NCBI GenBank assembly: GCA_900557175.1 | Contig: USSL01000087.1 | Span: 1 to 7,079 of the forward strand | Direction of reading: 5' to 3' | Length of the DNA stretch: 7,079 bases | From: an uncultured Eubacteriales bacterium | GTDB lineage: Bacteria > Bacillota > Clostridia > Lachnospirales > Lachnospiraceae | Shown here: positions 1 to 6,623 of the stretch, piece by piece | How the letters are laid out: each line of letters opens with the position of its first letter | Position numbering within the stretch: the stretch's first letter is position 1 | Position numbers and translations under genes: made by a program | Notes under the pieces: generated by a model | What the model saw: only the letters and a program-made list of their open reading frames with translations | Told to the model about the DNA's origin: nothing | The model's database searches: none

Positions 1-279
1 GCAACGACAGAAGAAGGGCAGTCATGTATGACAAAGGACTTACAGTTAATTCCGGCATTTACAAATTTCTAGGCAGATGCTGAAAGTATCGGTGATTTAG
101 GTACAGATGTGTCTAAATATGTTCAGGAAGGAAAGACATACGGATTCTACTATTCATTCTATCCGGACGGATTTAATCAGGCAGCCGGCGAAGCTGTTCA
201 GAGATTAGTTGCCGGCAAAGCTTCTGTTGATGAATTTTTACAGGAACTTCAGCAGCAGTGGGATAATTTGAAAAAATAA
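1..279 (+). pseudogene. Sugar ABC transporter substrate-binding protein, C-terminal end, interrupted by in-frame TAG
   Basis: This is the 3' end of an extracellular solute-binding protein of the CUT1 (family 1) sugar ABC-transporter type, a lipoprotein class that captures sugars outside the membrane and passes them to the permease. The gene begins before the window. Frame 1 reads as coherent protein: before the break it contains TKDLQLIPAFTNF, and after it GKTYGFYYSFYPDGFNQAAG, VQRLVAGKASVDEFLQELQQ and a terminal QWDNLKK. That ending, with a repeated 'RLVAGKASVDEFL' type helix, is typical of the family. A TAG codon at 70-72 splits the frame without any shift, so a single-base change of a sense codon such as CAG, GAG or AAG fits best. 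Termination there would remove about 68 C-terminal residues and probably inactivate the protein. Alternatives are a sequencing error or amber readthrough. No ribosome site or start codon suggests the part after TAG is translated separately. Family assignment is fairly sure from the tail pattern; the substrate is unknown, though the downstream beta-glucosidase hints at a glucoside or oligosaccharide. Confidence 0.72.
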
Positions 280-304
280 TCTGAGAAGAAAATTTTACAA
301 AGAT

Positions 305-357
305 GAGCTGCCGCAGATGAATGTTAAAAACTTCAGGTTTGCGGCAGTTCTTATTTT
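305..357 (+). terminator. Intrinsic terminator after the binding-protein gene
   Basis: An 11-bp stem pairs 305-315 with 340-350, with one G-U pair and the core CTGCCGCA/TGCGGCAG. It can extend inward through 316-317/338-339 and, past a GG bulge, 318-321/332-335. A T-rich but imperfect tract (TTCTTATTTTA) follows. It begins 26 bases after the TAA of the transporter gene, as expected for the end of that transcript. The tract is not a clean U-run, so partial readthrough into the GH3 gene is possible. Its position also argues against any GH3 start upstream of it. Confidence 0.7.
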
Positions 358-380
358 ATGATATAGGAAATTCGTATTTA

Positions 381-395
381 GGAGGATATGGCGTG
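381..395 (+). promoter_or_regulatory. Ribosome binding site and GTG start of the GH3 gene
   Basis: A perfect GGAGG (381-385) lies seven bases before GTG at 393-395. This decides the start. The longer in-frame ATG at 321 lies within the loop of the terminator hairpin, has no comparable Shine-Dalgarno sequence, and would add 24 residues that do not look like a GH3 N-terminus. An ATG at 388-390 is out of frame and meets TGA after one codon, so it is not a useful start. Confidence 0.85.
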
Positions 396-2729
396 AATAT
401 TGATAAAATAATTGAAAAAATGACACTTCATGAGAAGGTAATGTTATGTACAGGGAAAAATTCATGGCAGACAAAGGACTATCCGCAGCATGGTATACCG
501 TCAATCCGCATGAGCGACGGTACAAGCGGCGTGCGTTTTCAGAAAGGCTCGGATGAGGACGGGGCGGTTTCTCTTTCTGGGGCAGAATCCTTTTATGAAA
601 GCTTAAGCGGTCGTTTTGACGATGATGATGCGATGGAGAGAACTTATGAGGCGACAGCCTTTCCGTCAGGCTCTGCCATTGCCTGCTCATGGAATAAGGC
701 ATTGATTGAAAAAATCGGCGGGGCGATTGCCGAAGAATGTCAGAAGCTGGGCATTAATCTTTTGCTTGGACCGGGCTTAAATACGAGACGTCACCCGCTG
801 ACGGCAAGAAATTTTGAGTATTATTCAGAAGATCCGTGTCTTGCCGGTGATATGGCGGCGGCCATCGTCAAAGGTGTTCAGAGTGAGGGCGTTGGCACAT
901 GTATGAAGCATTATGCCTGCCATAACTCAGATACAAGAAGGACGAGAGTCAACACGATTGTTTCGGAGAGAGCGCTGAGGGAAATCTATCTTGTGCCGTA
1001 TGAGCGTGTTGTTAAAAAGTCTGCGCCGACGTGTGTGATGACAGCTTACAATCAGGTCAACGGCGAGGAATGCAGCGGCGATACGCGCCTTGTACGGGAT
1101 ATTCTTAAAAATGAATGGGGCTTTGACGGCATGGTCATCTGCGACTGGGGCGCAGTGAAAGATTCAGTGGCGGCAAGCCGCGGCGGTGTTGATCTGCAGA
1201 TGCCGATGGCATTGACATCTTCAAAACATCTTGAGCAGGCTGTGCTGGACGGAAAGATTTCCGAGGACTTTGTAGACGAGCGCGTCAGACGTATTTTGAG
1301 TACCGTTTTTAAGCTTAAATCATGGGAAAAAGAGAGAGACAGTGTTGATTTTGAGGCGCATCATAAGCTGGCTCAGAGCGCGGCGGCTGAGTCGATGGTT
1401 CTTTTGAAAAATGAGGAAAATATACTGCCTTTGAATACTGAAAAAATAAAAAAAGCGGCTGTCATCGGTCTTCTTGCAAAAGCGCCGGTATATCAGGGCA
1501 CAGGCTGTGCCATTGTCCGCGCACAGCAGGTTGATATTCCGTACGAGTGCATGGAAAAGACGTTTAAAGACCGGCTGACATTCACTTATGCCAAGGGATA
1601 TGAGGCTGACGGAACGACGACAGAGGAATTGCTTTTGGAAGCTGAAAACACAGCAAAAGCGGCTGACGTCGTGATTGTTATGGCCGGTACTTTCCTGCCG
1701 GGAGAAGACGACGACTACAACCGCAAGGATATGTCGCTGCCGCGCGGACACCGCGAATGTATTGAGCGGATGGCAGCGCTCGGTAAAAAGGTGATTGTTG
1801 TCCTTGCAAACGGCGACGTGTGTGAGATGGACTGGGCAGATAAGGTTGACGCCGTACTTGATATATGGTACAGCGGCGAAGGCATGGGTATGGCGCTCGC
1901 ACATATTTTATCGGGACGGGAAAATCCGTCGGGAAAACTGTCTGCGACAGTTCCGGTAAAGCTTTCCGATACACCGGCCTATCTTGGTTTTGATGGAAAT
2001 ATTTACGAAATTCCTTATAATGAAGATATTTATGTGGGCTACAGATATTATGACAAGAAGCAGATACAGCCGCGCTATCCGTTTGGCTTCGGTTTATCCT
2101 ATACATCTTTTGAGTACAGCAATCTTACGGCAAATGTCAGTGAAACTGCGGAGGAACTTCGTGTTTTAGTTTCTGTGGATATTAAAAATACAGGCGCTTA
2201 TGACGGAAAAGAGTGCGTTCAGCTTTACATCGCACCAAAGAAAGACGCGCGTTTGCCGAGACCGGTGCGGGAGCTTAAGGCCTTTGAGAAGATTTCGCTG
2301 AAAGCCGGCGAGACGAAGACGGTAACGTTTGAATTAAGCGGCCGTGACTTTGCTTATTATGATGCGGATTTATGCCGCTGGGTGACAGAAAACAGTGTTT
2401 ATACAGTCGAGGCTGCCGCATCAAGCCGCGATATACGCCTTAGTGCAGCGGTGGAAATCAAGGCACAGAAACAGCCTGTAAGACTTTTAAAAGAAGACTG
2501 CGGTTTCCATGAAATTTTTGAGACAGAGAGAGGAAAAATGATGCTCTTTGATTTTCTTGTGGAAAAAGGATTGCTGAAAAGAGAACAGATTGACGCGCGC
2601 GTTGAAGCGTCCCTCGCATGGGCATTTTGGCCGGCAAAAACATTTTTAGACATGGGTGCCTCAGGCGTCGTAAGCTATGAGGAATGGCAGAAATTTGTAG
2701 AAAAAGTAAATCAGGCGCTGGTAAAGTAA
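393..2729 (+). CDS. Glycoside hydrolase family 3 protein (beta-glucosidase type), cytoplasmic
   Basis: A 778-residue retaining GH3 glycosidase, expected to release glucose or a related sugar from the non-reducing end of beta-linked oligosaccharides or aryl-glycosides. There is no signal peptide, so it probably acts in the cytoplasm on imported sugars. The (beta/alpha)8 barrel comes first. It has SDGTSGVR with the sugar-binding Asp42, KHYACHN with Lys172-His173, VMTAYNQVNG, and GFDGMVICDWGAV with the likely nucleophile Asp251. The alpha/beta sandwich domain follows (VLLKNEENILPL; later GKLSATVP); Glu438 in the LPGEDDDYNR segment is the candidate acid/base. No PA14 insertion is seen. A fibronectin-III-like domain lies around residues 590-665 (DIKNTGAYDGKECVQLYIAP). 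A further stretch of about 80 residues (700-778) follows it and is an appendage that I do not recognise by name. The upstream neighbour is a sugar-binding-protein end, which fits a sugar uptake and breakdown locus. A weak TATGAT at 357-362 lacks a good -35 partner, so the promoter is unresolved. Exact substrate (glucoside, xyloside or other) cannot be read from sequence. Confidence 0.93.
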   Translation: MNIDKIIEKMTLHEKVMLCTGKNSWQTKDYPQHGIPSIRMSDGTSGVRFQKGSDEDGAVSLSGAESFYESLSGRFDDDDAMERTYEATAFPSGSAIACSWNKALIEKIGGAIAEECQKLGINLLLGPGLNTRRHPLTARNFEYYSEDPCLAGDMAAAIVKGVQSEGVGTCMKHYACHNSDTRRTRVNTIVSERALREIYLVPYERVVKKSAPTCVMTAYNQVNGEECSGDTRLVRDILKNEWGFDGMVICDWGAVKDSVAASRGGVDLQMPMALTSSKHLEQAVLDGKISEDFVDERVRRILSTVFKLKSWEKERDSVDFEAHHKLAQSAAAESMVLLKNEENILPLNTEKIKKAAVIGLLAKAPVYQGTGCAIVRAQQVDIPYECMEKTFKDRLTFTYAKGYEADGTTTEELLLEAENTAKAADVVIVMAGTFLPGEDDDYNRKDMSLPRGHRECIERMAALGKKVIVVLANGDVCEMDWADKVDAVLDIWYSGEGMGMALAHILSGRENPSGKLSATVPVKLSDTPAYLGFDGNIYEIPYNEDIYVGYRYYDKKQIQPRYPFGFGLSYTSFEYSNLTANVSETAEELRVLVSVDIKNTGAYDGKECVQLYIAPKKDARLPRPVRELKAFEKISLKAGETKTVTFELSGRDFAYYDADLCRWVTENSVYTVEAAASSRDIRLSAAVEIKAQKQPVRLLKEDCGFHEIFETERGKMMLFDFLVEKGLLKREQIDARVEASLAWAFWPAKTFLDMGASGVVSYEEWQKFVEKVNQALVK

Positions 2730-3043
2730 ACAAAAAGAAGTAAGAAACAAAAAACACTCCGTGAGGATCGCACTGCGGCGGAGGGGAATAATGCTGTAAA
2801 GGCAGTCCGGCGCGGAGAAGGAACATCTGCCCGAAAATATTAAAAAATTGCTTGAAGTTATGGAAGACGACATTCCGTACACAAGCAAAACACTGATGGA
2901 TAAACTGGAATTGAAATCAAGAGAGGGCTTCCGCAGAAATTATCTGCATCCCGCAATCCAATTAAACTTTATCAAAATGACAATTCCCGACAAACCAAGC
3001 AGCAGAAACCAAAGATATATTAAAAATTAAAAATAATCAGAAA
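2730..3043. other. Intergenic stretch between GH3 gene and shared terminator
   Basis: Besides the gene remnant at 2800-3030, this stretch shows little. A short 5-bp hairpin (CTCCG at 2757-2761 with CGGAG at 2779-2783) has no T-run after it and is not a convincing terminator. The segment 2755-2835 is more GC-rich than the A-rich bases just before it, which may mark the junction where the remnant was joined. No promoter or RNA gene is apparent. Confidence 0.4.
2800..3030 (+). pseudogene. 5'-truncated remnant: winged-helix-like C-terminal end of an AlbA_2/RecG-like or Fic-type protein
   Basis: This frame is open from just after a TAA at 2797-2799 to the TAA at 3028-3030. It has no plausible start with a ribosome site; the only nearby start-like codons are TTG at 2848 and ATG at 2860. 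The translation contains HLPENIKKLLEVMED, then LKSREGFRRNYLHPAI and TIPDKPSSRNQRYIKN. The pattern 'L-K-S-R-E-x-F-R ... P ... TIPDKPxSxNQxYI' recalls the small DNA-binding winged-helix domain that closes AlbA_2/RecG-like ATP-binding regulators and some Fic-family proteins. I recognise this pattern from memory of these families; no search was done. Only the last 60 to 75 residues of what would normally be a protein of several hundred remain. The N-terminal part is absent from the window, where the GH3 gene stands directly upstream. It is most likely a decayed fragment left by a deletion or insertion. A functional tiny protein is possible but less likely. Confidence 0.55.
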
Positions 3044-3118
3044 AAGAGAGAGTCTCTGTGGGTTTTGCCCGGCGTGCATTTGGAAGCACGCCGGCAAAAT
3101 TTACAGAGACTCTCTCTT
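3044..3118. terminator. Long hairpin, bidirectional terminator between convergent genes
   Basis: An almost perfect hairpin: 3044-3059 pairs with 3103-3118 (16 bp), then three G-U pairs, then TTTTGCC with GGCAAAA, one bulged C, and GGCGTGC (3071-3077) with GCACGCC (3086-3092). In total about 33 pairs surround an 8-base loop (3078-3085). Read on the - strand it begins 20 bases after the carB stop and is followed by CTTTTTCTG and more T-rich sequence, a good intrinsic terminator. Read on the + strand it is followed by ATTTAAATTT, so it can also stop transcripts from the GH3 side. It is longer than a typical terminator stem. Confidence 0.88.
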
Positions 3119-3138
3119 ATTTAAATTTATCCTACAGT

Positions 3139-6100
3139 TTATTTATCCGTAATCTGTGCGTGGAATTCCTGCAATGATTTTACAGGAAGCTGTTTGTCGC
3201 GAATCATGGATTTAATGCCTTCAACAGCAGCCTTTGCAGCAGCCATTGTTGTGACATAAGGAATCTTGCCTTTGATGGCAGCTTTACGGATGTAGCTGTC
3301 ATCTGTAGCACCTTTCTTATTGCCGACAGGTGTGTTGACAATAATCTGGATTTCCTTATTTGTAATTTTATCAAGAACGTTCGGACGTCCTTCTTTAAGC
3401 TTCGCAACCTTAGAAGCAGGGATGCCGGCACTGTTAATTAAGTCGCATGTGCGTCCTGTGGCAACGATTGTGAAGCCGCAGTCGTGGAAGCCCTTTGCAA
3501 TCTCAACAACCTCAGCCTTATCTCTGTCGTTGACGGAAATAAGCACTGTGCCTGAAAGCGGAAGCTTGCTCTGTGTTGCTTCCTGAGCTTTATAGAAAGC
3601 ATCGCCAAAGTCCGGTGAAAGGCCTAAAACTTCACCTGTGGAACGCATCTCAGGTCCTAAGAGCGGATCGACCTCAGGGAACATATTGAATGGGAAGACA
3701 GCTTCCTTAACACCGTAATGTGAAAACTTCTTCTCTCTTAATTCTGTGACTGGAGACTTATGGCCTGTGTATGGCGCAGTCATAATATCTGTTGCAATCT
3801 TAACCATGTTAATGCCGCATACTTTAGATACTAAAGGCACTGTTCTCGATGCTCTTGGGTTTGCTTCAAGAACATAAACCTTGCCGTCTTCAATCGCATA
3901 CTGCATATTCATAAGGCCTACAACGTTCATCTCACTTGCAATACGCTTTGTATAATCCTTGATTGTTGCAATCTGCTCCTCAGAAAGATTCTTCGGAGGA
4001 AGGATGCAGGCGGAGTCACCGGAGTGGACACCGGCAAGCTCGATATGTTCCATAACTGAAGGGACGAATACGTTTGTACCATCGCTGATGGCATCTGCCT
4101 CACACTCTGTCGCATGGTGAAGGAAACGGTCAATGAGGATCGGTCTGTCCGGTGTCACGCCAACTGCGGCATTCATGTAGAATCTTAATGCCTCGTCATC
4201 ATAAACAACTTCCATACCGCGGCCGCCGAGAACATAGGAAGGACGAACCATGACCGGGTAGCCAATCTTATTGGCAATGGCAAGCGCGTCATCAGCTGTG
4301 ACAGCCATGCCTGATTCCGGCATCGGAATCTCAAGTTTGTCCATCATTTCACGGAAAAGGTCTCTATCCTCTGCAAGGTCGATTGTCTCAGGTGTTGTAC
4401 CGAGAATATTGACGCCGGCCTTCTTTAAGTCAGCAGCAAGGTTTAAAGGTGTCTGTCCGCCGAACTGTGCAATCACACCGATTGGTTTTTCTTTTTCATG
4501 AATACTTAACACATCTTCAAGTGTTAATGGCTCAAAGTATAATTTATCGGATGTATCGTAGTCTGTAGACACTGTTTCAGGGTTACAGTTGACGATAATT
4601 GTCTCAAAGCCAAGTTCTTTTAATGCTTTTGCAGCATGAACGCAGCAGTAGTCAAATTCGATACCCTGACCGATTCTGTTCGGGCCGCCGCCTAAAATCA
4701 TAATCTTAGGTTTATCTGTGTTCACAGGGCTTTCATCCTTAATATGGTAGCTTGAGTAGTAGTAAGCGGAATCCTTTGTGCTGCTGACATGAACGCCCTC
4801 CCATGCTTCAACAATGCCGTTGCCGATACGCTCATTGCGGATGTCATCTTCGCTGACATTTAAAATCTGACTTAAATATTTATCTGAGAAGCCGTCAAGC
4901 TTTGCCTGCTTTAATACTTCCGGTGCCGGAAGTGTGCCTGCATTTTTCTTTAATGCTTCTTCTTCCTCAACAAGCTCTTTCATCTGTTCGATGAAGTAGT
5001 GCTTAACCTTTGTAAGGTTATGAATTTCTTCAACAGTTGCACCTTTTCTTAAAGCTTCGTACATAATGAAATGGCGTTCGCTTGTCGGTGTCGCAAGCAT
5101 TTTAAGGAGCTCTGTTTTGTCTTTCTGACCAAAATCTTTCACGTTGCCAAGACCGTATCTGCCGTTTTCAAGGCTTCGGATAGCTTTCTGGAAAGCTTCC
5201 TTATAAGTTTTGCCGATACTCATAACTTCGCCGACAGCGCGCATCTGTGTGCCGAGGTGATCTTCGACACCTTTGAACTTTTCAAATGCCCATCTTGCAA
5301 ATTTAATTACAATATAATCGCCGTCCGGTACATATTTATCCAGTGTGCCATATTTGCCGCAAGGAATTTCATCCAGTGTAAGGCCGCTGGCAAGCATCGC
5401 TGAAACAAGGGCAATCGGGAAACCTGTCGCCTTACTTGCAAGGGCTGATGAACGGGATGTTCTCGGGTTGATTTCGATAACGATAATACGTCCTGAAACA
5501 GGATCATGGGCAAACTGTACGTTTGTACCGCCGATAACCTGAACAGACTCAACAATTTTGTAAGCCTGACGCTGAAGTTCTTTTTGAACATCTTCGGAAA
5601 TCGTAAGCATCGGTGCGGAACAGAAGGAGTCGCCTGTATGCACACCAAGCGGATCGATATTCTCAATCATACAAACTGTGATCATGTTATTTTTAGCGTC
5701 TCTGACAACTTCGACTTCAAGTTCTTCCCATCCGAGAATGGATTCCTCAACAAGAACCTGTCCGACCAAAGAAGCCTGTAAGCCTCTTGCACACACTGTC
5801 TTTAATTCTTCAGTATTGTATACAAGACCGCCGCCGGCGCCGCCCATCGTATAAGCGGGACGGAGAACAACCGGATAACCGAGTTTATCTGCAATGGCAA
5901 GTGCTTCATCAACAGAGTAGGCAACTTCACTTCGGGCCATTTCAATGCCGAGTTCATTCATTGCTTTTTTAAATTCAATTCTGTCTTCGCCGCGTTCGAT
6001 AGCATCGACCTGAACGCCGATAACTTTTACATTATATTTGTCAAGAACGCCGGCTTTATTTAATTCAGCGCAAAGATTAAGACCCGACTGGCCGCCAAGA

Positions 6101-6363
6101 TTAGGAAGCAGGGCGTCAGGACGTTCTTTAGCGATAATTTGTTCCAAACGCTCTACGTTTAATGGTTCAATGTAAGTAATATCTGCCGTGTCAGGGTCTG
6201 TCATAATAGTTGCCGGATTAGAATTAACTAAAACAATTTCATAACCAAGATTTTTAAGAGCCTTGCAGGCCTGTGTTCCCGAATAATCAAATTCACATGC
6301 CTGTCCGATAATAATAGGGCCTGAGCCGATAATCAGTACTTTGTGAATGTCTTCTCTTTTCAT
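3139..6363 (-). CDS. carB: Carbamoyl-phosphate synthase large subunit
   Basis: A 1074-residue enzyme subunit, the usual full length. With the small glutaminase subunit CarA it makes carbamoyl phosphate from bicarbonate, glutamine-derived ammonia and two ATP, feeding pyrimidine and arginine synthesis in the cytoplasm. The N-terminus shows the classic HKVLIIGSGPIIIGQACEFDYSG. The first ATP-grasp half (carboxyphosphate synthesis) carries VLRPAYTMGGAGGG (Met173 in the glycine loop). An oligomerisation region follows at about 400-550. The second half starts with KIMILGGGPNRIGQGIEFDY and carries VRPSYVLGGRGMEVVY (Arg707). The MGS-like allosteric domain runs from about 939 to the end; it keeps TGRT, KEGRPN and VNTPVG, positions that in the E. 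coli enzyme help bind UMP/IMP, so nucleotide control is plausible. The ATG start is supported by GGTAAGG six bases upstream (6370-6376) and an earlier AAAGGG. carA is not adjacent on either side, so it must lie elsewhere. A dedicated promoter and terminator suggest a single-gene transcript. Confidence 0.98.
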   Translation of the reverse strand: MKREDIHKVLIIGSGPIIIGQACEFDYSGTQACKALKNLGYEIVLVNSNPATIMTDPDTADITYIEPLNVERLEQIIAKERPDALLPNLGGQSGLNLCAELNKAGVLDKYNVKVIGVQVDAIERGEDRIEFKKAMNELGIEMARSEVAYSVDEALAIADKLGYPVVLRPAYTMGGAGGGLVYNTEELKTVCARGLQASLVGQVLVEESILGWEELEVEVVRDAKNNMITVCMIENIDPLGVHTGDSFCSAPMLTISEDVQKELQRQAYKIVESVQVIGGTNVQFAHDPVSGRIIVIEINPRTSRSSALASKATGFPIALVSAMLASGLTLDEIPCGKYGTLDKYVPDGDYIVIKFARWAFEKFKGVEDHLGTQMRAVGEVMSIGKTYKEAFQKAIRSLENGRYGLGNVKDFGQKDKTELLKMLATPTSERHFIMYEALRKGATVEEIHNLTKVKHYFIEQMKELVEEEEALKKNAGTLPAPEVLKQAKLDGFSDKYLSQILNVSEDDIRNERIGNGIVEAWEGVHVSSTKDSAYYYSSYHIKDESPVNTDKPKIMILGGGPNRIGQGIEFDYCCVHAAKALKELGFETIIVNCNPETVSTDYDTSDKLYFEPLTLEDVLSIHEKEKPIGVIAQFGGQTPLNLAADLKKAGVNILGTTPETIDLAEDRDLFREMMDKLEIPMPESGMAVTADDALAIANKIGYPVMVRPSYVLGGRGMEVVYDDEALRFYMNAAVGVTPDRPILIDRFLHHATECEADAISDGTNVFVPSVMEHIELAGVHSGDSACILPPKNLSEEQIATIKDYTKRIASEMNVVGLMNMQYAIEDGKVYVLEANPRASRTVPLVSKVCGINMVKIATDIMTAPYTGHKSPVTELREKKFSHYGVKEAVFPFNMFPEVDPLLGPEMRSTGEVLGLSPDFGDAFYKAQEATQSKLPLSGTVLISVNDRDKAEVVEIAKGFHDCGFTIVATGRTCDLINSAGIPASKVAKLKEGRPNVLDKITNKEIQIIVNTPVGNKKGATDDSYIRKAAIKGKIPYVTTMAAAKAAVEGIKSMIRDKQLPVKSLQEFHAQITDK

Positions 6364-6407
6364 AGTCTACCTTACCCTTTCTTTAACATGAATATATTCT
6401 AAAAATC

Positions 6408-6443
6408 CATCGTTATTCTATCATATTTTTAATGAATAGACAA
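6408..6443 (-). promoter_or_regulatory. Sigma-A-type promoter of carB
   Basis: Read on the - strand: -35 TTGTCT (6438-6443), a 17-base spacer (6421-6437), then -10 TAGAAT (6415-6420). A TG one base before the -10 makes an extended -10 element (TGATAGAAT). A start near 6408 gives a leader of about 45 bases before the carB ATG. That is too short for a PyrR-type antiterminator/terminator pair, so control by leader attenuation is unlikely from this promoter. A-tract and T-tract DNA just upstream (6448-6463) resembles an UP element. Confidence 0.72.
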
Positions 6444-6479
6444 CGAGAAAAAAGGACTTTTTTATGTTTTTTTATGTGA

Positions 6480-6510
6480 AAAATTGTTTCTCGCGGTGAG
6501 AAACAATTTT
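6480..6510. repeat. 13-bp perfect inverted repeat upstream of carB promoter
   Basis: AAAATTGTTTCTC (6480-6492) is the exact inverse of GAGAAACAATTTT (6498-6510), with a 5-base centre GCGGT. Its centre lies about 52 bases upstream of the carB -35 box, so it could be an operator for an unknown regulator. It could also be a back-up terminator for transcripts leaving gdhA, because on the - strand the 3' arm ends in a run of T. The DNA sequence alone does not decide. I do not match it to a known operator. Confidence 0.6.
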
Positions 6511-6552
6511 AAAATAACTGAAAAATATTAATTGTATTTTAAAATAACTGAA
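6506..6552. repeat. Two perfect 17-bp direct repeats, 30 bases apart
   Basis: ATTTTAAAATAACTGAA occurs at 6506-6522 and again at 6536-6552. Each copy contains the 10-bp palindrome ATTTTAAAAT. The first copy overlaps the right arm of the inverted repeat at 6480-6510. The second sits within a looser inverted repeat, TTGTATT (6532-6538) with AATACAA (6551-6557). Spacing of 30 bases is close to three helical turns, which would put both copies on the same DNA face. Tandem binding sites or a small local duplication would both explain them. Confidence 0.65.
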
Positions 6553-6564
6553 TACAACCCGTGT

Positions 6565-6597
6565 AAAAGGCAGTGTTGCCATAACAAACACTGCCTT
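6565..6597 (-). terminator. Intrinsic terminator of gdhA
   Basis: On the - strand an 11-bp perfect stem, AAGGCAGTGTT with AACACTGCCTT (6587-6597 and 6567-6577), encloses a 9-base loop and runs into TTTT then ACACGGG. It starts 26 bases after the gdhA stop. The T-run is short, but the stem is strong and the position right. It separates gdhA from carB, which has its own promoter. Confidence 0.8.
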
Positions 6598-6623
6598 CTG
6601 TTCAATAAAATGAATATTCAAAA

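Larger units (their letters stand above)
6364..6623. other. gdhA-carB intergenic region
   Basis: 260 bases of AT-rich DNA with no gene. In carB transcription order it holds the gdhA terminator, two direct repeats, a 13-bp palindrome, a short A-tract/T-tract palindrome (AAAAAAG at 6448-6454 with CTTTTTT at 6457-6463), the carB promoter and a short leader. The density of symmetrical elements is above what a plain spacer would need. I see no riboswitch or T-box signature. Confidence 0.7.

Noticed and set aside
357..362. TATGAT as a -10 box for the GH3 gene
   Set aside because: No acceptable -35 hexamer lies 16 to 18 bases upstream, and the site overlaps the T-rich tail of the terminator, so it is not annotated as a promoter.
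321..392. Upstream ATG at 321 as the GH3 start
   Set aside because: It lies in the loop of the terminator hairpin, lacks a good ribosome site, and adds residues unlike a GH3 N-terminus. GTG at 393 has GGAGG at ideal spacing.
1320..2106. Long open frames on the - strand opposite the GH3 gene
   Set aside because: They read as low-complexity, basic or Cys/His-rich sequence with no family resemblance and lie wholly antisense to a clear enzyme gene.
5071..5781. Open frames on the + strand opposite carB
   Set aside because: Shadows of a highly conserved gene; no ribosome sites or recognisable domains.
6364..6410. PyrR-type attenuator or riboswitch in the carB leader
   Set aside because: The leader from the predicted start is about 45 bases, shows no PyrR binding-loop consensus, and has no terminator/antiterminator pair.
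6506..6552. ArgR operator boxes in the direct repeats
   Set aside because: Segments such as CTGAAAAATATTAAT only loosely resemble ARG boxes; too many mismatches in AT-rich DNA to support a call.
6480..6552. CRISPR array from the repeated units
   Set aside because: Only two copies of 17 bases with a 13-base gap, AT-rich, and no cas genes in view.
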